Below are positions 32,201-45,600 of a DNA stretch of 64,000 bases, one piece after another. Location: NCBI RefSeq assembly GCF_000002985.6, contig NC_003284.9, forward strand, positions 1,984,001 through 2,048,000. The letters run 5' to 3'. The notes beneath the pieces were generated by a model. The model was not told the origin of the DNA. It searched no databases and saw only the letters and a program-made list of their open reading frames with translations. The stretch is from Caenorhabditis elegans. Taxonomy: Eukaryota > Nematoda > Chromadorea > Rhabditida > Rhabditidae. The translations under genes and the position numbers were made by a program. The first letter of the stretch is position 1. Each line of letters begins with the position of its first letter.

Positions 32201-33808
32201 AATCAACAATCTAAAGTATTTCTTCTTCAGTTGTCGAAAAAACCGTCCAAATCAGCACTGTTCTCGATTCACTGCAGAAAGAACGTGAAGATTTGTCAGA
32301 GATCAGAAAGAAAAACGAGCAGAAAATTGAAGGACTATCGCAAGAGTTGATTGAGGCTTACGGAGAAATTGATGCGTTGAAGTAAGTGAGAACGAGAAAT
32401 GTTTAAAGTAAGAGTGTCGGTTTTGGGAATTTTGAACGTATAGGCCCAAAATGTGCTCAAGCCAACAAATTTTGTGATGAAACTTCTCAAAGTTTTTGTT
32501 AACATTTATTTTAATAGTGGTTCGAAAAATCGAAAATTGGTCTCACATCATTATTGAATATGTAACCAATTTTGGTAATTTTTGGCACCGGCTCACGTGG
32601 TGTCAGGCTGTCTCATTGCTCCACCGCACACAAAATGGTGGTAAAATATTTTTAATTTTTGTGACGACACAGCGAATTTCAAGTCGATTTTTGGGAAACT
32701 TTCCATTTTTTCCAACTAATTTTTGTGTTAATTTGTGAAGTGGTTATTTTAAAAAAATCGAAAAGTTTAGCAATCAGTCATGGATTTCACGTTTAAAATT
32801 ATTCGAGATGCACTGTGACGTCACAAAAATTCGAATATATTTTCCAGCTCTTTTGTGTGCGGTGGAGCGATAGGACAGACTGTCACCATTCGCTGCCTTC
32901 AAATGTTCATTAACTAACGAAATAACGTGAGATAAACGACGGAAATATGTATGCGAAAATGGATGAGAACTCAAAAAAAAATCTTTGATTCGCTGCGATA
33001 CAAAAAAACTGAAAGATAAAAAAGATTTGATATTTTTTCAAAACTTTGAAGCGCCTGAAAAAACTTTAACCAATTGTTTTAATTTTAAGTTTTAATTTGA
33101 AATTCGTTCATTTGAGCACATGTTGAGTGTATACGTTCAAAATATTCCAGAACTACTCCTCCATTACCAAAATTTTCAGAATGAACAATGAGAAACTGCA
33201 AGAACATTTGGGTGATTTGGAGCAACGTGTTGGACATTTAAAAATTCAGCCGGACTATGAGAGCCTTCCACCATTAAAGTGAACATTTTGATATTGTTTG
33301 TTTTTGTTCAAAGGTGAAGTAGAGTCGTTTTGAAATTTTGCTTTAAATCAGAGAAAATAGACCATAATTTTTTATTTTATTTTGGCGGAAACCGGCAGAA
33401 TTAAATTTGAATTCCCGCGTATTTTTGAGTTTTTTTTTTCTTTTTTTTCTTTCGCATTTTTTCGTTAAGAAGACTAAAAAGACAAAAACCCATAAAATAT
33501 CGTTTAGAAGAATTAAACAATTAAAAAAATATTTAACAGTTACATTAGGTTATTAGTGTTTATTTTCTGTCATTTAAAGCAAAATTCCAAAACGACTCTA
33601 CTGCACTTTTAATGACACACGTCGTTTCAGTATACCTCGACTCGACATGACCGATATTGACAATGACGAGAACGGCACGTTGCACGAGTTTTCTGAAAGA
33701 AGTGTTTTATCGAATCTTTCTGAATTCGATCATGTACACCTTGCTGGTGCATTAGCAGAAATTGCTGGTGCTCATTGTGAGCGATTGCGTATGATCACTC
33801 AATCATAA
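29281..33808 (+). CDS. Coiled-coil protein, 468 aa, function unknown
   Basis: Thirteen exons: 29281-29350, 30104-30162, 30242-30293, 30351-30526, 30578-30688, 30744-30853, 31556-31689, 31755-31793, 31838-31925, 31972-32111, 32231-32381, 33180-33278, 33631-33808. All phases join, giving 1407 bp and 468 residues. The N-terminal 80 residues are basic and Pro/Ser-rich. Coiled coil begins with MTDLRDELFHAKKKVASYE and runs for about 80 residues. An acidic linker follows (DNEDYSDYPE, EEYDEVFEEV), then a second long coiled coil of about 130 residues (LAKKYAEQNAKLKLKLKEV to GDLEQRVGHL) and a short acidic C-terminus. Three introns carry inverted-repeat elements. The donor of exon 6 is the unusual GTTCGT. 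The architecture suits a structural or centrosome/cilium-type scaffold, but I cannot name a family. Confidence 0.85.
29526..29982. mobile_element. MITE in intron 1 (GGAGGA family)
   Basis: Left end TAAAGGAGGACTAAT and right end GGGTTACTCCTCCTTTA are inverted copies. Related ends occur at 32397-33165, 34684-34976 and 51508. Confidence 0.6.
31041..31305. mobile_element. GTGCGGCAA-family MITE in intron 6
   Basis: Starts CAGGGGTGTGCGGCAAATC. A second GTGTGCGGCAAG follows at 31244, with repeated TTTGCCGAGCTCGGCAAA palindromes. The right end is unclear. Confidence 0.55.
32397..33165. mobile_element. Inverted-repeat element(s) in intron 11
   Basis: Outer arms around 32400-32510 and 33080-33165 are inverted copies of the GGAGGA-type family. 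Nested inside, GTGGTGTCAGGCTGTCTC at 32598 faces GACAGACTGTCACC ending at 32886, with shared GCTCCACCGCACACAAAA arms. Confidence 0.55.
33310..33612. mobile_element. Inverted-repeat element in intron 12
   Basis: AAAGGTGAAGTAGAGTCGTT on the left and AACGACTCTACTGCACTTTT on the right; arms extend about 50 bp. It belongs to the dispersed AAAGGTGAAGTAG family also seen near 58049, 60170 and 62818. Confidence 0.65.
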
Positions 33809-35170
33809 CAGACTACTTTTATTACTTCCCACTCTTTCCTGTCAATCTATCTATTAGTATACAACCTGTCTGATTTTTTTCCCCTGATGTGATAATTTTG
33901 AACACTGGTCAGCCCTTTTTCTATTTTCTTCCAATTAATTTGATTCTGCTGTGCAATCCCAATTGAGTGTGAAAATCTTTGTGTTGAAAACTGTACAATT
34001 TAGTTTATACTACATATTCGAAAATTAAATCCTTCTGAAACTTCTAAATAAATTTTTTTAAAATTTTTTAAATAAAGTTTTTTATTGTTTTAACATGTTA
34101 CCTGGCAAAATTTAACCTCTATAAGTGGAGTGTCGCCACCACTGGGGAAACTGTTCAAAACTGCTTCTATTGTGCTGAAATTATCAAAGTCCACCGTAAC
34201 AACTTTTCAAAAAAATTGTGCACTATTTCCTTACATATTAAATTGCGAAGAAAACTACAAAAAAAGTGACGACCCGGAACTTATTCCTCCCTAATATTTT
34301 TTACGATTCCTGCCAAGTGAGCGCATTTTTGGCATTACACGGTGTTTTACATTTTGTTCTCCATCTGTCAATCTACTCGATGCTCCTTTTTTCACAGTTC
34401 TGATGAAATGTATACATTCCAAACCACTTTTATCATCAAGTCATACATCACTGGAAAAAGGCATAGAGCAGCAGTTGTAACTGCTGATAATGCAAGTTTT
34501 TCATTGGTATCGGCGAGCATTACATTTCGTTTTTTTTCTGTTTCTTGAGCACTCGACTGCAAATTAACATTATTTGCTTTGTTTTTGTGGAATACTAATT
34601 TAATATGATTCGATTGTAGTAGCTGTACTTCAATTTTATTTTGTAGTTTATCAAAAATAAAACGTGAATTTTTTATTTTAGGCTTAAAAGAGGAGTATCG
34701 GTTTTAGATATAATAAACGAATAAGCCCAAAATGGGTTCAAATGAACAAATTTCGAATAAAATTAAACTTCTTTAAAACATTTCAAAATTATTTATGGCG
34801 GTCCAACATTTCGAAAACAATTGGTTAATTTTAGGTCACATCATTTCGTTATTTATAAATGTTTATAAATGTTTTGTTTATAAATTATTTATAAATGCAA
34901 AAAGAATAATAGTTCAATTTTTTGCGAAGTTTTATCACGAAATTTGTTAATTTGAGCACATACTCATCCTTGTAGAAAAACTTTTTATAAACTTAATAAT
35001 AAAATAGGAATAGTTATTCACATTATGGAATTTCATTTATTGCGAACATTTTGAGATACTTATTAAACTATATCTATAGACCAAATCAAATTCTATCGAA
35101 TTTAAAAATACAAAAAAAATCAGATCACATTTATTCTAATTTTCCAGATGATAACTTGAATGTTGAGCAC
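33809..35170. other. Intergenic region between two plus-strand genes
   Basis: Holds the presumed 3' UTR of the coiled-coil gene (AAATAAA near 34048), a GGAGGA-type repeat relic at 34684-34976, and AT-rich sequence. A short open stretch from an ATG at 34404 could not be joined in phase to the next gene. Confidence 0.4.
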
Positions 35171-38100
35171 ATGAATTCTGACTGTGACCAACACATCAAG
35201 GTATATTTATATTTTTTCTAATACTTTAAATTTATACAATGTATACACATTTCAGAGTAGAGTTAGATATCATCAATCCGAATTTTGTACGAAACTAAAC
35301 TATGTGTATACTTCTCGCCAGTGTGACGAATATTTCAACTATTTGGCTGAATTGAGAAGAATTATTTTTGGTGACAAACAATATTCGGAAAAAATGAAAC
35401 CAAGTAAGTTGGAAAATAAAACCAGAAATGTAATGAAAATTGTTTCAGAAAACAATTGTGACCCAATTAGACACTCAATTCATTATCGCACACGGGACGG
35501 CAAAACTCTGGTTTATGAGTTGGGAAATACGTCAGACTACGGCATTAATCTTTTTGCAATACCGTCTGAAACAAAAACGGTTGCAACAAAAACGTATTAT
35601 GCAGAAGAACACGTACTCACTCAGCCGGAGACTTGTCGAGTGTTACCTCTCACTCACTGCTTTCATCTTGTAAAACGTTCGTCAATTCAATTTTTTGAGC
35701 ATTTTTTAAAATAATTGTTTCTAGAGCCATCGGACAACGTGAGCCCATCAAAATTACGCAATAAGATGTGTGATGCTCATCTGGGAAGCTCAAAAACATT
35801 TTCCACAAGTGAGTTAAAATATACATTGCTGGTGATAAAGATATGCACAAAAGCTCTTGCAAGAATGTGCTGTGAAGTTGCATGCCTTTATGACCAGCAC
35901 TAATTGTAAAACAATTTTGTAAACCAAAATAAAAACATTCAAAAAACAACTAAATACTCAAATTTTCTAGATCAAGAATGTCTACAGTTGTCTCAACCTC
36001 CAGATGATCAAAACAACTTCCACATTATCGACCAACATTTGTGTTTTGCCTGTGTCGACGACTTTTCAGAAGAGCATGTTGGATTTGAAGACGCTGAAAG
36101 TCTGAGTGACGTGGTAGATGAAGATTTTGCAGTAATGGAAGAATTCGCGAGCGTTTTGGAGGAGACGGGATCGGTTTTTGAAGAGTTGGGTGATGATGAT
36201 TCAATTGAAGACAATTGTTCCATATCCGATGATAAAGTGAACAGGATTGTGGGAATTGTGAAGAGACAAATTGAATTTTCAAAAGACAGACACAGTAGAT
36301 CTGAAGAAAGAAATGTTTGTCATCTCCAGGATCAAACAATTTCTGAACAACCACATTTTCATTCAGCTGTGCTTGAAAAATCAGATGAAAACATTTCCTG
36401 GGTGCAGCTGCCCACATTTCAACTTCCATCACTATTTTCAAAACAGCCTATTCTCCCACCAAATGTGAAAATGGAATCGGAAAAACAAGAAGACGAGGCT
36501 AATTTTGATTATTCTTTACAATCAGTACCAGAACCGTCCAGTGCTTATCTTCCTCATGAAACTGATCAAAATCAAAGTAGTACTTCTTTCCCGCAACAAG
36601 AATCTGACAATGAAGATTCTGAGACAAGTTCTCCTGACACACCTGAAAACGGCAGTGTACTTGTGAATATGATTCAAGATTACGTTCAAATGGTAATGTC
36701 CGTGTCTCGAGAATTTCAACAGTCACACAGAGAAGAAGCCTCACAAGGTAATAAATGTCTTGCACGTGGTGTCAGATTGCCTCTTTTCGGCCTGATCTAT
36801 GTAGATCTACAAAAAAATGCGGGAGAACAGACGCAGATTGCTCAACTGACGTCACATTTTTCGGGCAAAAAATACTCCCGCAATTTTTTGTAGATCAGCC
36901 CGTAATGGAAGACTCTGACACCACATGGTCTGGCTTATAACCATTTTTTATAATATGAGCGGTGCAATAAGTCCTGGGTCAAAATTCATAAATGTTTGGT
37001 AATTTGTTTTTTAAAGCGAAAACTTCCGAGCTCGTCAGTCTGGATCTACAGTTGCTGACATATGCTTCGAAAGCTGACCAGATAGAAGAAGGTTTGAAAA
37101 ACAATTTTTTGAAATAAAATAATATAAGTTCTAGATCCTCGACTGATGCTGAGAAGATTGGCTCCACGAAAAACGTCAGTTGATAAATGGAAAAGTTCTA
37201 CTTTGTTGAATGAAACTGTTAAACCCTCGGCTACTGAAAAAGAGAAAGTTTTTGAAAAATTGTCAGCAAATGGTGAAGACTACAGTAGAGAGAAAGCCGC
37301 CGATCAAGAGTCTACTGGAAATCATTTTTTTCGTACATTAACGTCTGAGCTTGAAATCAACCAACCGGGAATACCAAAAACTCCAGATGTTAGTTGTTTC
37401 TTTTCAGAAGACAGTGTTTGTTCTGAGTATGCTCCAAATCTCCAAGAAGAAAATCTTCCACCGGTTTTACTCAATTCGAATACGCAACCAGAAACCGATT
37501 TTGAATTTCAAGTAGACACATCAACTTCTGAAATTTTATCAGACCAATCAAATATGAACATCACATTTGAACCGATCGAAGACATCGCTGAAGATCGGCC
37601 AAAATTGAATGGAGAGGAAATTGTTCAAGTTCAGATCATGGAAAGCACTTCTAGATCCACTGCACCTTCAAACATTAATCTTTCTGAAAACTCTGACGTC
37701 ACACCGTTTACTAGCAACTGGAAGGAAATAACATGTGATGTTGATTGTGAGGATACGTCACAGAAAGAGCATTGTGCACATTCAAACGCTATCACTCCCG
37801 AAACAGTTTTTGATATTTCACCAGAATTGGGAAAGAGCAAACAACATTGCATCGATAAACAAGCTGAATATAGCGGAAAACTTGTTCACTTGAAAAACCA
37901 TATTGAAGTTGCTTCTGTTTTGGAGAGCATCCTGGTCGAAGTATCCAACAATACTGATTCTAATGCAACATTGAACTCTGCAACTTCTCAAGAAATCTTC
38001 GACGTGGTTGAACTTCTGCAAGTACCAATTGAGATTACTGTAGATGTGTTGCCGGAAATAGAAGACCAAAGCGATACTGAAACGTTCACACCTGAAGAAG

Positions 38101-41100
38101 CCACACCATCCGTATCTGTATTCGATGAAGTTCAGTGTTCCCTTTCTATCAGTATGGATACTACTCTAAAGACGGTCAATTCAAAGGTTTTAATCAACAC
38201 GGAATTTTTACAAGAGAACTCGTTAACCATCAATGTCATTGATAGTTGTTATCACGAAAACATCCAAAACCATGTGCTCAGCTCAATAAATAACAATTTG
38301 GAAATTGTTGAAATTTCAAACAACATTTTGAGCAAAGCATCAAGTTACTCAGAACTCGTTGTTGATGATATTGTTATCACTGTTGTCCCAGATATGCTTT
38401 GTCATGTTACCTTTCAGGCTCTTCCACCAATTATCTCTAGGAAAGTCGATGAAAATCGAATTGGAGACGAAAATGTTCTTCTGAATAATTTAAATAATGT
38501 TACAATGAGAAGTGGGAGAAGCCAAACTCAACACTCAAAAATTTTTATCAATAAGGACGTCCACCATTTTTTGCAAGATCAAATCAACTTTCTGGAACGA
38601 CAAGAACAAACAAATGATGCAGAGGACAGTATATCGGTTACATCCAGCTTTTCCACTTCAAATACGAACGATAACGATTTGCAATCTTGTGTTCCGCTGA
38701 GTATAGAAGAAACCTGGGACATTGAAGTTGGGCTGAACCACTTTTTGAATTGGCTACACGGTTTGTCCGAAAACTCAAGTGATGCTGGGCCGACTGAAGA
38801 TTTTCCACAAAACACAATCAGTCTTGACTTTAACATAGAACATGAATTAATAGCATCAGAATTGCCGGAAAGAAAAGAGGCCACTGGAGATTCTGAGGGT
38901 GACAACAAGAAAGCGACAAAAACGTTTGAAAATAGTAAATCTTTAGCAAAGTGTGGTATGTCCAATTCAATGGATGTTCTCGAACCACGAAGTTTCAAGG
39001 AAAAAATTCAAGACCGGCGCTCTCAAACGTGTGAGCATTCTTCCGAAAATCAAGGTCTAGAAGAAGTCAAGTTAGAAAGATCAGAGCAAGATCCCAATTC
39101 AATGGCGTGCCTGCTAGAAATCAGCACAGCAGATAATTTCGAAAATGCGGAAAATCAGTTAGAATATGATCAACAATTGGTAGTTTTCAATCTGGACAAC
39201 ATACAAGAAGCCTGCGGACAAACGAACAACATAGGCAGCACTGAAACGAGTTCAAAATCAACTGAGCAATCCGAGGACATTGACAAACTCGATCATCATT
39301 TCGAGGATGCATGTGAGAGAAAGTATTGCGAAACTGATACAATGCTCAAGGAAAATCCAGACAGTACGAGGTACGCGGTATAATTATTGGGGAAAAAACT
39401 ATGCTACAATATATTGTAAATTTAATCATGCGAAAAAAACCACAAAGCGGTTTTTACTAAGTTGCCGTGAAATGAGAAAACTCAGCCACCCTCATAACTC
39501 ACGGTAGAATCAAAGGACACCCTTTCCAAGACTATTCTCGTTAAGTTTCAAAAATATGTACCGTAAAAAATCATAGATAAATAATTGCCCGAGTTTTTGA
39601 TTTTTCTAGGCTACGGGGTATTTCCAGTATTTCCATATTCCTCAAAAAAAGATATTTTCAGAAAAATGGCAAAAAATCTCAATGAAAACGAAAGTGGTAT
39701 AAACATTATAAAAGATTCCAACTCGGAATACAAAAGTGAAATTGCTGAAATGGATCTATTCTATGCCAACTTCGAAGTTCCGTTGCCTGATTCAAGTTGC
39801 ATCAAAATTTCGGAAATGCAAAATAATCTCGCCTCATTGGTTGATCATCTTTTGTCTGATCAAATTCAAGCTGCTGTCCAAGAAGCTTCCAAGCTGATCT
39901 GTCACAGAATGATACCCCTCGCCAGAAATCAGTCTTGTAAAATCATTGAGGATACATTTTATACCGAGTATATTGCTGATAAAACAGCATCAGCAGTCAC
40001 GGAAAAAGAAAACGTCGAAGATTGTACCGATACTTCATTTTGCGATCAATCAAGGTAGTTTTTGATATAACTGTGGTATGATTAAGATATGAAAAATTAA
40101 GGAATGTTGAGAGATGTTGCACTACGCTAGATACCGACAAAGCTGTGGTTAAACAATTTTTGAATAGAATGATGCATGATCTAGTCTCCGATGCAGTTCT
40201 CGAAGCGTGTCTGGTACCCGCACATTTTCCCGATTCAATTGAAACAGCAGTATGTGAGCATTTCGATTCTTTCCCAGATATCCCAAAGTTATTCTTGTCG
40301 CCAAAACTGGAGGATTTGAGCCAATCAACTTCACACAAACCAATATCTGAACTTCAGTCCAGTTCCTCAGAAAACAGGTAATTTTACTTTGATCTTGAAA
40401 ATCTGAATAAAATTTTTTTTCAGAGTTTCTTTGAATGAAGTTTTCGAAGAAAAGATGTGTGACGTGTTAAGAGAAAATACACATTTGGGTAGCTTGTAGC
40501 GTTTTAAAAGGTTTCCTATTATACTTCTTTCAGAAACTAATGCAGATCGCGAGCCGTTTAGAAATAATTTATCAAGATCCAATTTGGAAACTTGTCAAAA
40601 CATTATTGATTTGACACCCGAATCCAGCGATTCTAGCATTTGTGCAGAAGTATTCGTTCCGACAAACTCAACACCACCTTCGGAGACTTCCCCTACCGAC
40701 ATTAGTTTGAACTCTTCGGAACAGCAGAACACTTCTTCGGTACGTAAGTTCCAAAGCCATGAGACAGTAGGGGCCAAAATTCTATTCGTTTTTGGTTTTA
40801 AGGTTTTTTCTTCTTTTGTTCAAATTCTATAAGAGCTGAAATTTGAGGCTTATGTTCAATTTTTGTACAACTTTTCCCGGTCACCGTGTAAACTGTATGT
40901 AGATTACCAGTTAAGTGATTCGGACGTAATCACAAATATATGTAGTCCAAGTAATTAGCACCATTTTGTTAGCAAACGTATTTTGCGAACTATTATAGTA
41001 GTTACACATATTTTAACAGCTCAAGCAAAACCGATAGCGAAGAGATTATTCGATGGTCGGCAATGTACTATGTATATTAATTTAATGATTTTATAGGTAT

Positions 41101-41295
41101 TAGAAGAAGTCTCATATTTCTTCACAACCGCGTGTGTTGCTGCACTTGCATTCATGTCCCCGGCAGAAAAGTATAGTCTTTTTTTCAAATATTTTTTATT
41201 AATTTAATAATTTCAGCGATTCATTATTAAATTCGGAAATCATTGAAAATGCATCAAAATATATATCCAACTCTCCGGAAGCAAATGAAAAATGA
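35171..41295 (+). CDS. Large acidic Glu/Ser-rich protein, 1556 aa, function unknown
   Basis: Thirteen exons: 35171-35200, 35256-35403, 35449-35676, 35725-35808, 35971-36747, 37017-37091, 37135-39370, 39662-40054, 40102-40377, 40424-40488, 40534-40739, 41097-41170, 41217-41295. Phases join throughout, giving 4671 bp. The ATG at 35171 lies 22 bp after TTTTCCAG, suggesting trans-splicing; a further 5' exon is possible. The N-terminal ~130 residues are basic/aromatic. The centre is a very long acidic, Ser/Thr/Asn-rich region (SDVVDEDFAVMEEF, GDDDSIEDN) with few predicted folds. Near residues 1200-1330 helical segments appear (NNLASLVDHLLSDQIQAAVQ, VVKQFLNRMMHDLVSDAVL), where two similar LVSD/LLSD-type helices hint at a repeated module. 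No known domain recognised. Confidence 0.8.
36766..36924. mobile_element. MITE with GTGGTGTCAGA ends
   Basis: Terminal inverted repeats GTGGTGTCAGATTG and GACTCTGACACCAC, with inner arms GATCTACAAAAAAATGCGGGAG and complement. It lies in the intron after exon 36747 of the acidic-protein gene, and the exon frame reads on into it without a stop for about 145 bp. Confidence 0.7.
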
Positions 41296-42652
41296 GACAA
41301 TTAAAAACCCTAGATATTCATTGATTTTTTGATAAATAAAATTTCCCATTCTATTTTTGGAATAAACATTTAAACTTCTCACTTTTGTTTGATTTTTCAG
41401 TGGTGTATTTTCCAAGCGTCTGTAAATGTGAATCACCTATTTTATTATCAATTTACCACCCACATCTCAATGAAGTGTTTAAACAGTGCCTAAACTGTCT
41501 TCCCAAGTTTCGAACCTTATCAATTTTCTCTTTCTGAGTCTCGCAAATTTTCATTTCACCCAGTACTTTAAGGCGATCGCTTACATTTTGTGTGGCACCG
41601 ATCTGTTATCAGTTTTTATGTGTGCCTGTGTGCGTGTGTGTTGTGCATGAAGAGTCGTTTATGACTTTTCTAACCAACTTGATTTAGTCTTCAATCGCTC
41701 TTCTCACTATTTTTACAGGAATACTGTTTATTTATGTATAAGGAATAATTTTAATTTTATTATCATTTTTATTAGAAATAATTTTAAATAAACTCTCATC
41801 TCAACTTTCGTAATTTCCATCTCGAATTTTTTTCGTGAATTTTTCCACTACTTTAGAGGCCTGTACGGTTTTATTGAAATAGTGTTTTTGCAAACTTTCA
41901 ATGTTTTTCAAAATATTTAAGGGTAGGTAAACATTTTAGGAAAGTTTTCGAAAATTTCTTTGCTCCATACTGGCGAGAAATCATCCAAAAACGGTATTTA
42001 TGGGTTTCGTTCCCCTCAAAATGCTTCAATTTTCTTAATTTCAATTAACCACAAAAACGTGAATTTTTTGGAACGATTTATAGAAATGAATGTTTTGTTC
42101 CGACACTTTTGTTCACGTTTTTAATTTGAAAAGTCGAAAATTGAATTTCAGAAACGACAAAAACCACAAAAACGTGAACTTTTTGGAACAATTTGGAGAA
42201 ATGAATGGTTTTATTTGTTAAAATGAATGCTTTGTTTTCTACTTTTGTTCACGTGTTTTAATTTGAAAGGGGGTTATTGAAATTTGGAAAATTAAAACAT
42301 TTGGGGGGGGGGGGAACGAAACCCATAAGTACCCCAAAGAGTTTTCATAATTTTTACCTGCCCTTGAAAAGTTTCAGCATCTGGTGCAATTCTAGAGGCC
42401 TCGAAATTAGTGAAAAAATGTACTGAAAAATGTTTAGATCAAAATTGAAGGCTCAACATTTTGCAGTGACCACCCTTCAGTATATATTTTTCAAATGACA
42501 CATGTCTCGTTTTGAAATGTAACGGTAAAATGAAAACATTTTTTTAGACAAAAAACCTTGCATCTCTGTTGTTCTCATTGTTAAAATTTTGCTTGCACAA
42601 AAGTGTACTCGAAATACAGTTTTTACTCTTAACATTTACAGAAAAAGGCATA
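41296..42652. other. Intergenic region between two plus-strand genes
   Basis: AATAAA at 41335-41340 fits the 3' end of the acidic-protein gene. About 1.3 kb of AT-rich sequence follows, including a duplicated ACAAAAACGTGAA-type stretch (42053-42110 and 42160-42200) and a G-run at 42304-42314. Confidence 0.4.
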
Positions 42653-45600
42653 ATGGCCAACCAAGATCAAAACTATTTAGGACCACGGACTCATCCTCCA
42701 AATCTTCAAAAATCTACATCATGTGAGTTTATGACATATGTATAAATACAATTTAAAATGTATAAATTTTCAGTTTCTGGTGCAAAATTGCACTATCAGT
42801 ACACTGGAAAAGAACAAAAAACGAGCAGTTCCAAAGATGAATCCCGTGTACATCATTCTGAAAATAGAAGTCCACATTTGTCAAGGCAATTAACAGTTGA
42901 TTATGGTGGTGGCTCAACAGTGGATCAACGATCGCAGCTGGGAACTCAAGCTACTTTCTCACCTGGAAGTTCAAGAAAGACTAATTTCAATCCTTACGAT
43001 CCAGGTGTTCATACGAAAAGTTACGAGGAATCACAGAAACCGCCGCTTTACGTGGGTTACAATAGTTACGCGAGTCATTCCAATGAACAACCGACAACTG
43101 TCAGTAGCTCTAGTGCACGACAAAGCTTTCAGGATTCTGCCAGTATGCAGAACCCAGCAGAAAGCACAAGATCTATTCACTACAGTCGGTATTATCCTGA
43201 AAATTTAACTGCTCCAAATGATGCTTCAAATGCAAGAAATCAAAAAAACGAGACCGTGCATCCTAGTACTGATGGAATAAGAAGTTTCCAACAATCCCCG
43301 ACATCTTCTTACAATGACTCTGCTCAACCGAACTACGAACTCTCAAGGACGACATACTCTCCGGCTTCTCACCGACCTACACCCACTAAGGATTACTCCG
43401 ATCATCGCGAAAAGCCATATAACACGGCTACATCTCATCAATCAAGTGAAAGATTAAACTCCGAATCTAGAAGTTCCAGAAGTTCTCAACTGACACACAA
43501 TCCTTCTTTCGATTATTCAAGTAGTAATCACAATACCAAATTAGAACAACCCAATTCTCATTCTCCACACTTTAGCTCACGCGCTTTCAACGCGGTTCGC
43601 TCCCCTGTAGTCTCTATGGATTTGCATCATCGTCCAAAAGACGACGTCACCTTGGCAACTTCGACTGCTTCACCACTCTCTTTCTCTGGGCACAGAGCAC
43701 CACCTGCCGAAGTGCGTGAAACTCTACCCATGTCTTCTCAAGTAAGCACATTTTTAAGAGGTAACGAGAGTTCTCGGCATTCATATTCAAACCCGTCCAC
43801 AAAAGTAACTACGACTCCGCCAATACAACAATCACATTTGGGTACAAACTATCTCACAACTGTGCAATCATCGAACTTAGACAGAAGTCCTTCACCGTCA
43901 CGATCGAGATATATGAACAGTCGAGATCGTCGTAAAACAACAACAATCATCCCATCTTCAATTCCACAGTCCAGTGAGTATAAATCAGCTTTCCAAAGGG
44001 AAGCCCCAGCAGTGTACTATACAGAACCTCAATCAACATACAAGCCTCTGCCCATGAGCTCTCAGACGCAAAATAGGAATCTCACAATAGGATACACTCC
44101 AAATCAGTTTCAAGAAATTGAAAGAGCTCAGAGGGAATTCAAGAATCAGAAGAAACAGGAGGAAGAAATTCGGGCTAAACTTGAAGCCAAAAAGAAAGCA
44201 GAACAAGAGAAAGAGAGGGCAAAACGAGAAGAGCAACGAAGAATTGAAGAAGCTGCTAAACTGGAATATCGGAGAAGAATTGAAGAATCGCAGCGGCTGG
44301 AAGCAGAAAGGCTCGCATTGGAAGCAACAATGGTTGATGAAGATGAAGACGTGGCAAAGTTTATCCGCAATCTTGAAGAAAGAATCAAAGACTCACGCGA
44401 TTCAAAAAACTTGAATGGCGCTCTCGTAGGGCGCCAAATCAACCAGAGCGTAGGTATTCCATTTTAGAAACAATATATCTCCTCTTTTTGATTTTACAGA
44501 GGTGTGCGGCGAATCTCTAAATTCGCCGAGCTCGGCAAACCGCAAATTCGGCAAATTTGCCAAGCTCGACAAATTCGGCAAATTTGCCAAGCTCAGCAAA
44601 TTTGGCAAATTTGCCAGGCTCGGCAAATTTGGCAAATTTGCCAGGCTCGGCAAATTCGGCAAATTTGCCACGCTCGGCAAATTCAGCAAATATTATAGTA
44701 AAAAATGTTTAACAAATTCTAAATTTTATATGATTTTTTAAAATTTAGAAAAAGCTCAATGTTTGTAATTTTTTTTAGAAGTCATTTATCGAAAAAAAAA
44801 ACAATTCTCCTTTGAATTTCATGGCTTACTTGTTTTTCAAATATTATATTATATTATATTATAATATTATATATAATATTATAATATTAAATATTATAAT
44901 AGTGGAGTGGCACCAAAAATTTTGAATTTTTTCAAAATTTCCAGTCAAAGTTCTGGCACACTGCCAAATTTTTGAAAAATATATGTTTTTAAAGAAATCC
45001 AAAGCAATGTCGCATCTTCTGACCTCTAGAGTGTTTTGGCACACTTAATTAAAATAAAATTGAAGTATAAAAATCGTAGGAATTTTTTTTAATCGACTTC
45101 CAAAATTATAAATGGCAAAACTGAGTAATTGTACCTTTTTGACAGTAAATAAAAATTTTTCAATTTTTCTCGAAAAGTTTTACTATGATATTTGGTCATT
45201 TTGGCATCATAAAGTGGCTTTTAACAATTTCCCCACTGTCGCTACTCTTCCTTTTAGTTTGAAATAAAGTGCATAACTGACAGAAAAATATGTTCTTCAA
45301 AGTGTTTTCTGCCCTTCAGTAACTATTAGTTTCCCACCAACGTCACTTTTTCAGCTTGCAAAAAATGCGGAAAATCTCACAAGTGCGCAGACTGATGAAG
45401 ACAACGGACAAGTTGAAGGACACGACGGCGCTAATGATCAGGTGGGTATCGTGTCGTAAAAACGGTCGTTTATTGCCTTTGTAGGAGTCTATACAAAACG
45501 TTGCCGACAGCTCGGAAGAGTACACGTTTCTTCAACGAATTGTATGTGTAGCTAGTTCTTTACAACTTACAATTTACTTATTTATTTCAGAAAAATATGA

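Noticed and set aside
34404-34545. First exon of the 1556-aa gene from ATG 34404
   Set aside because: No donor gives the phase needed for the exon that follows TTTTCCAG at 35148.
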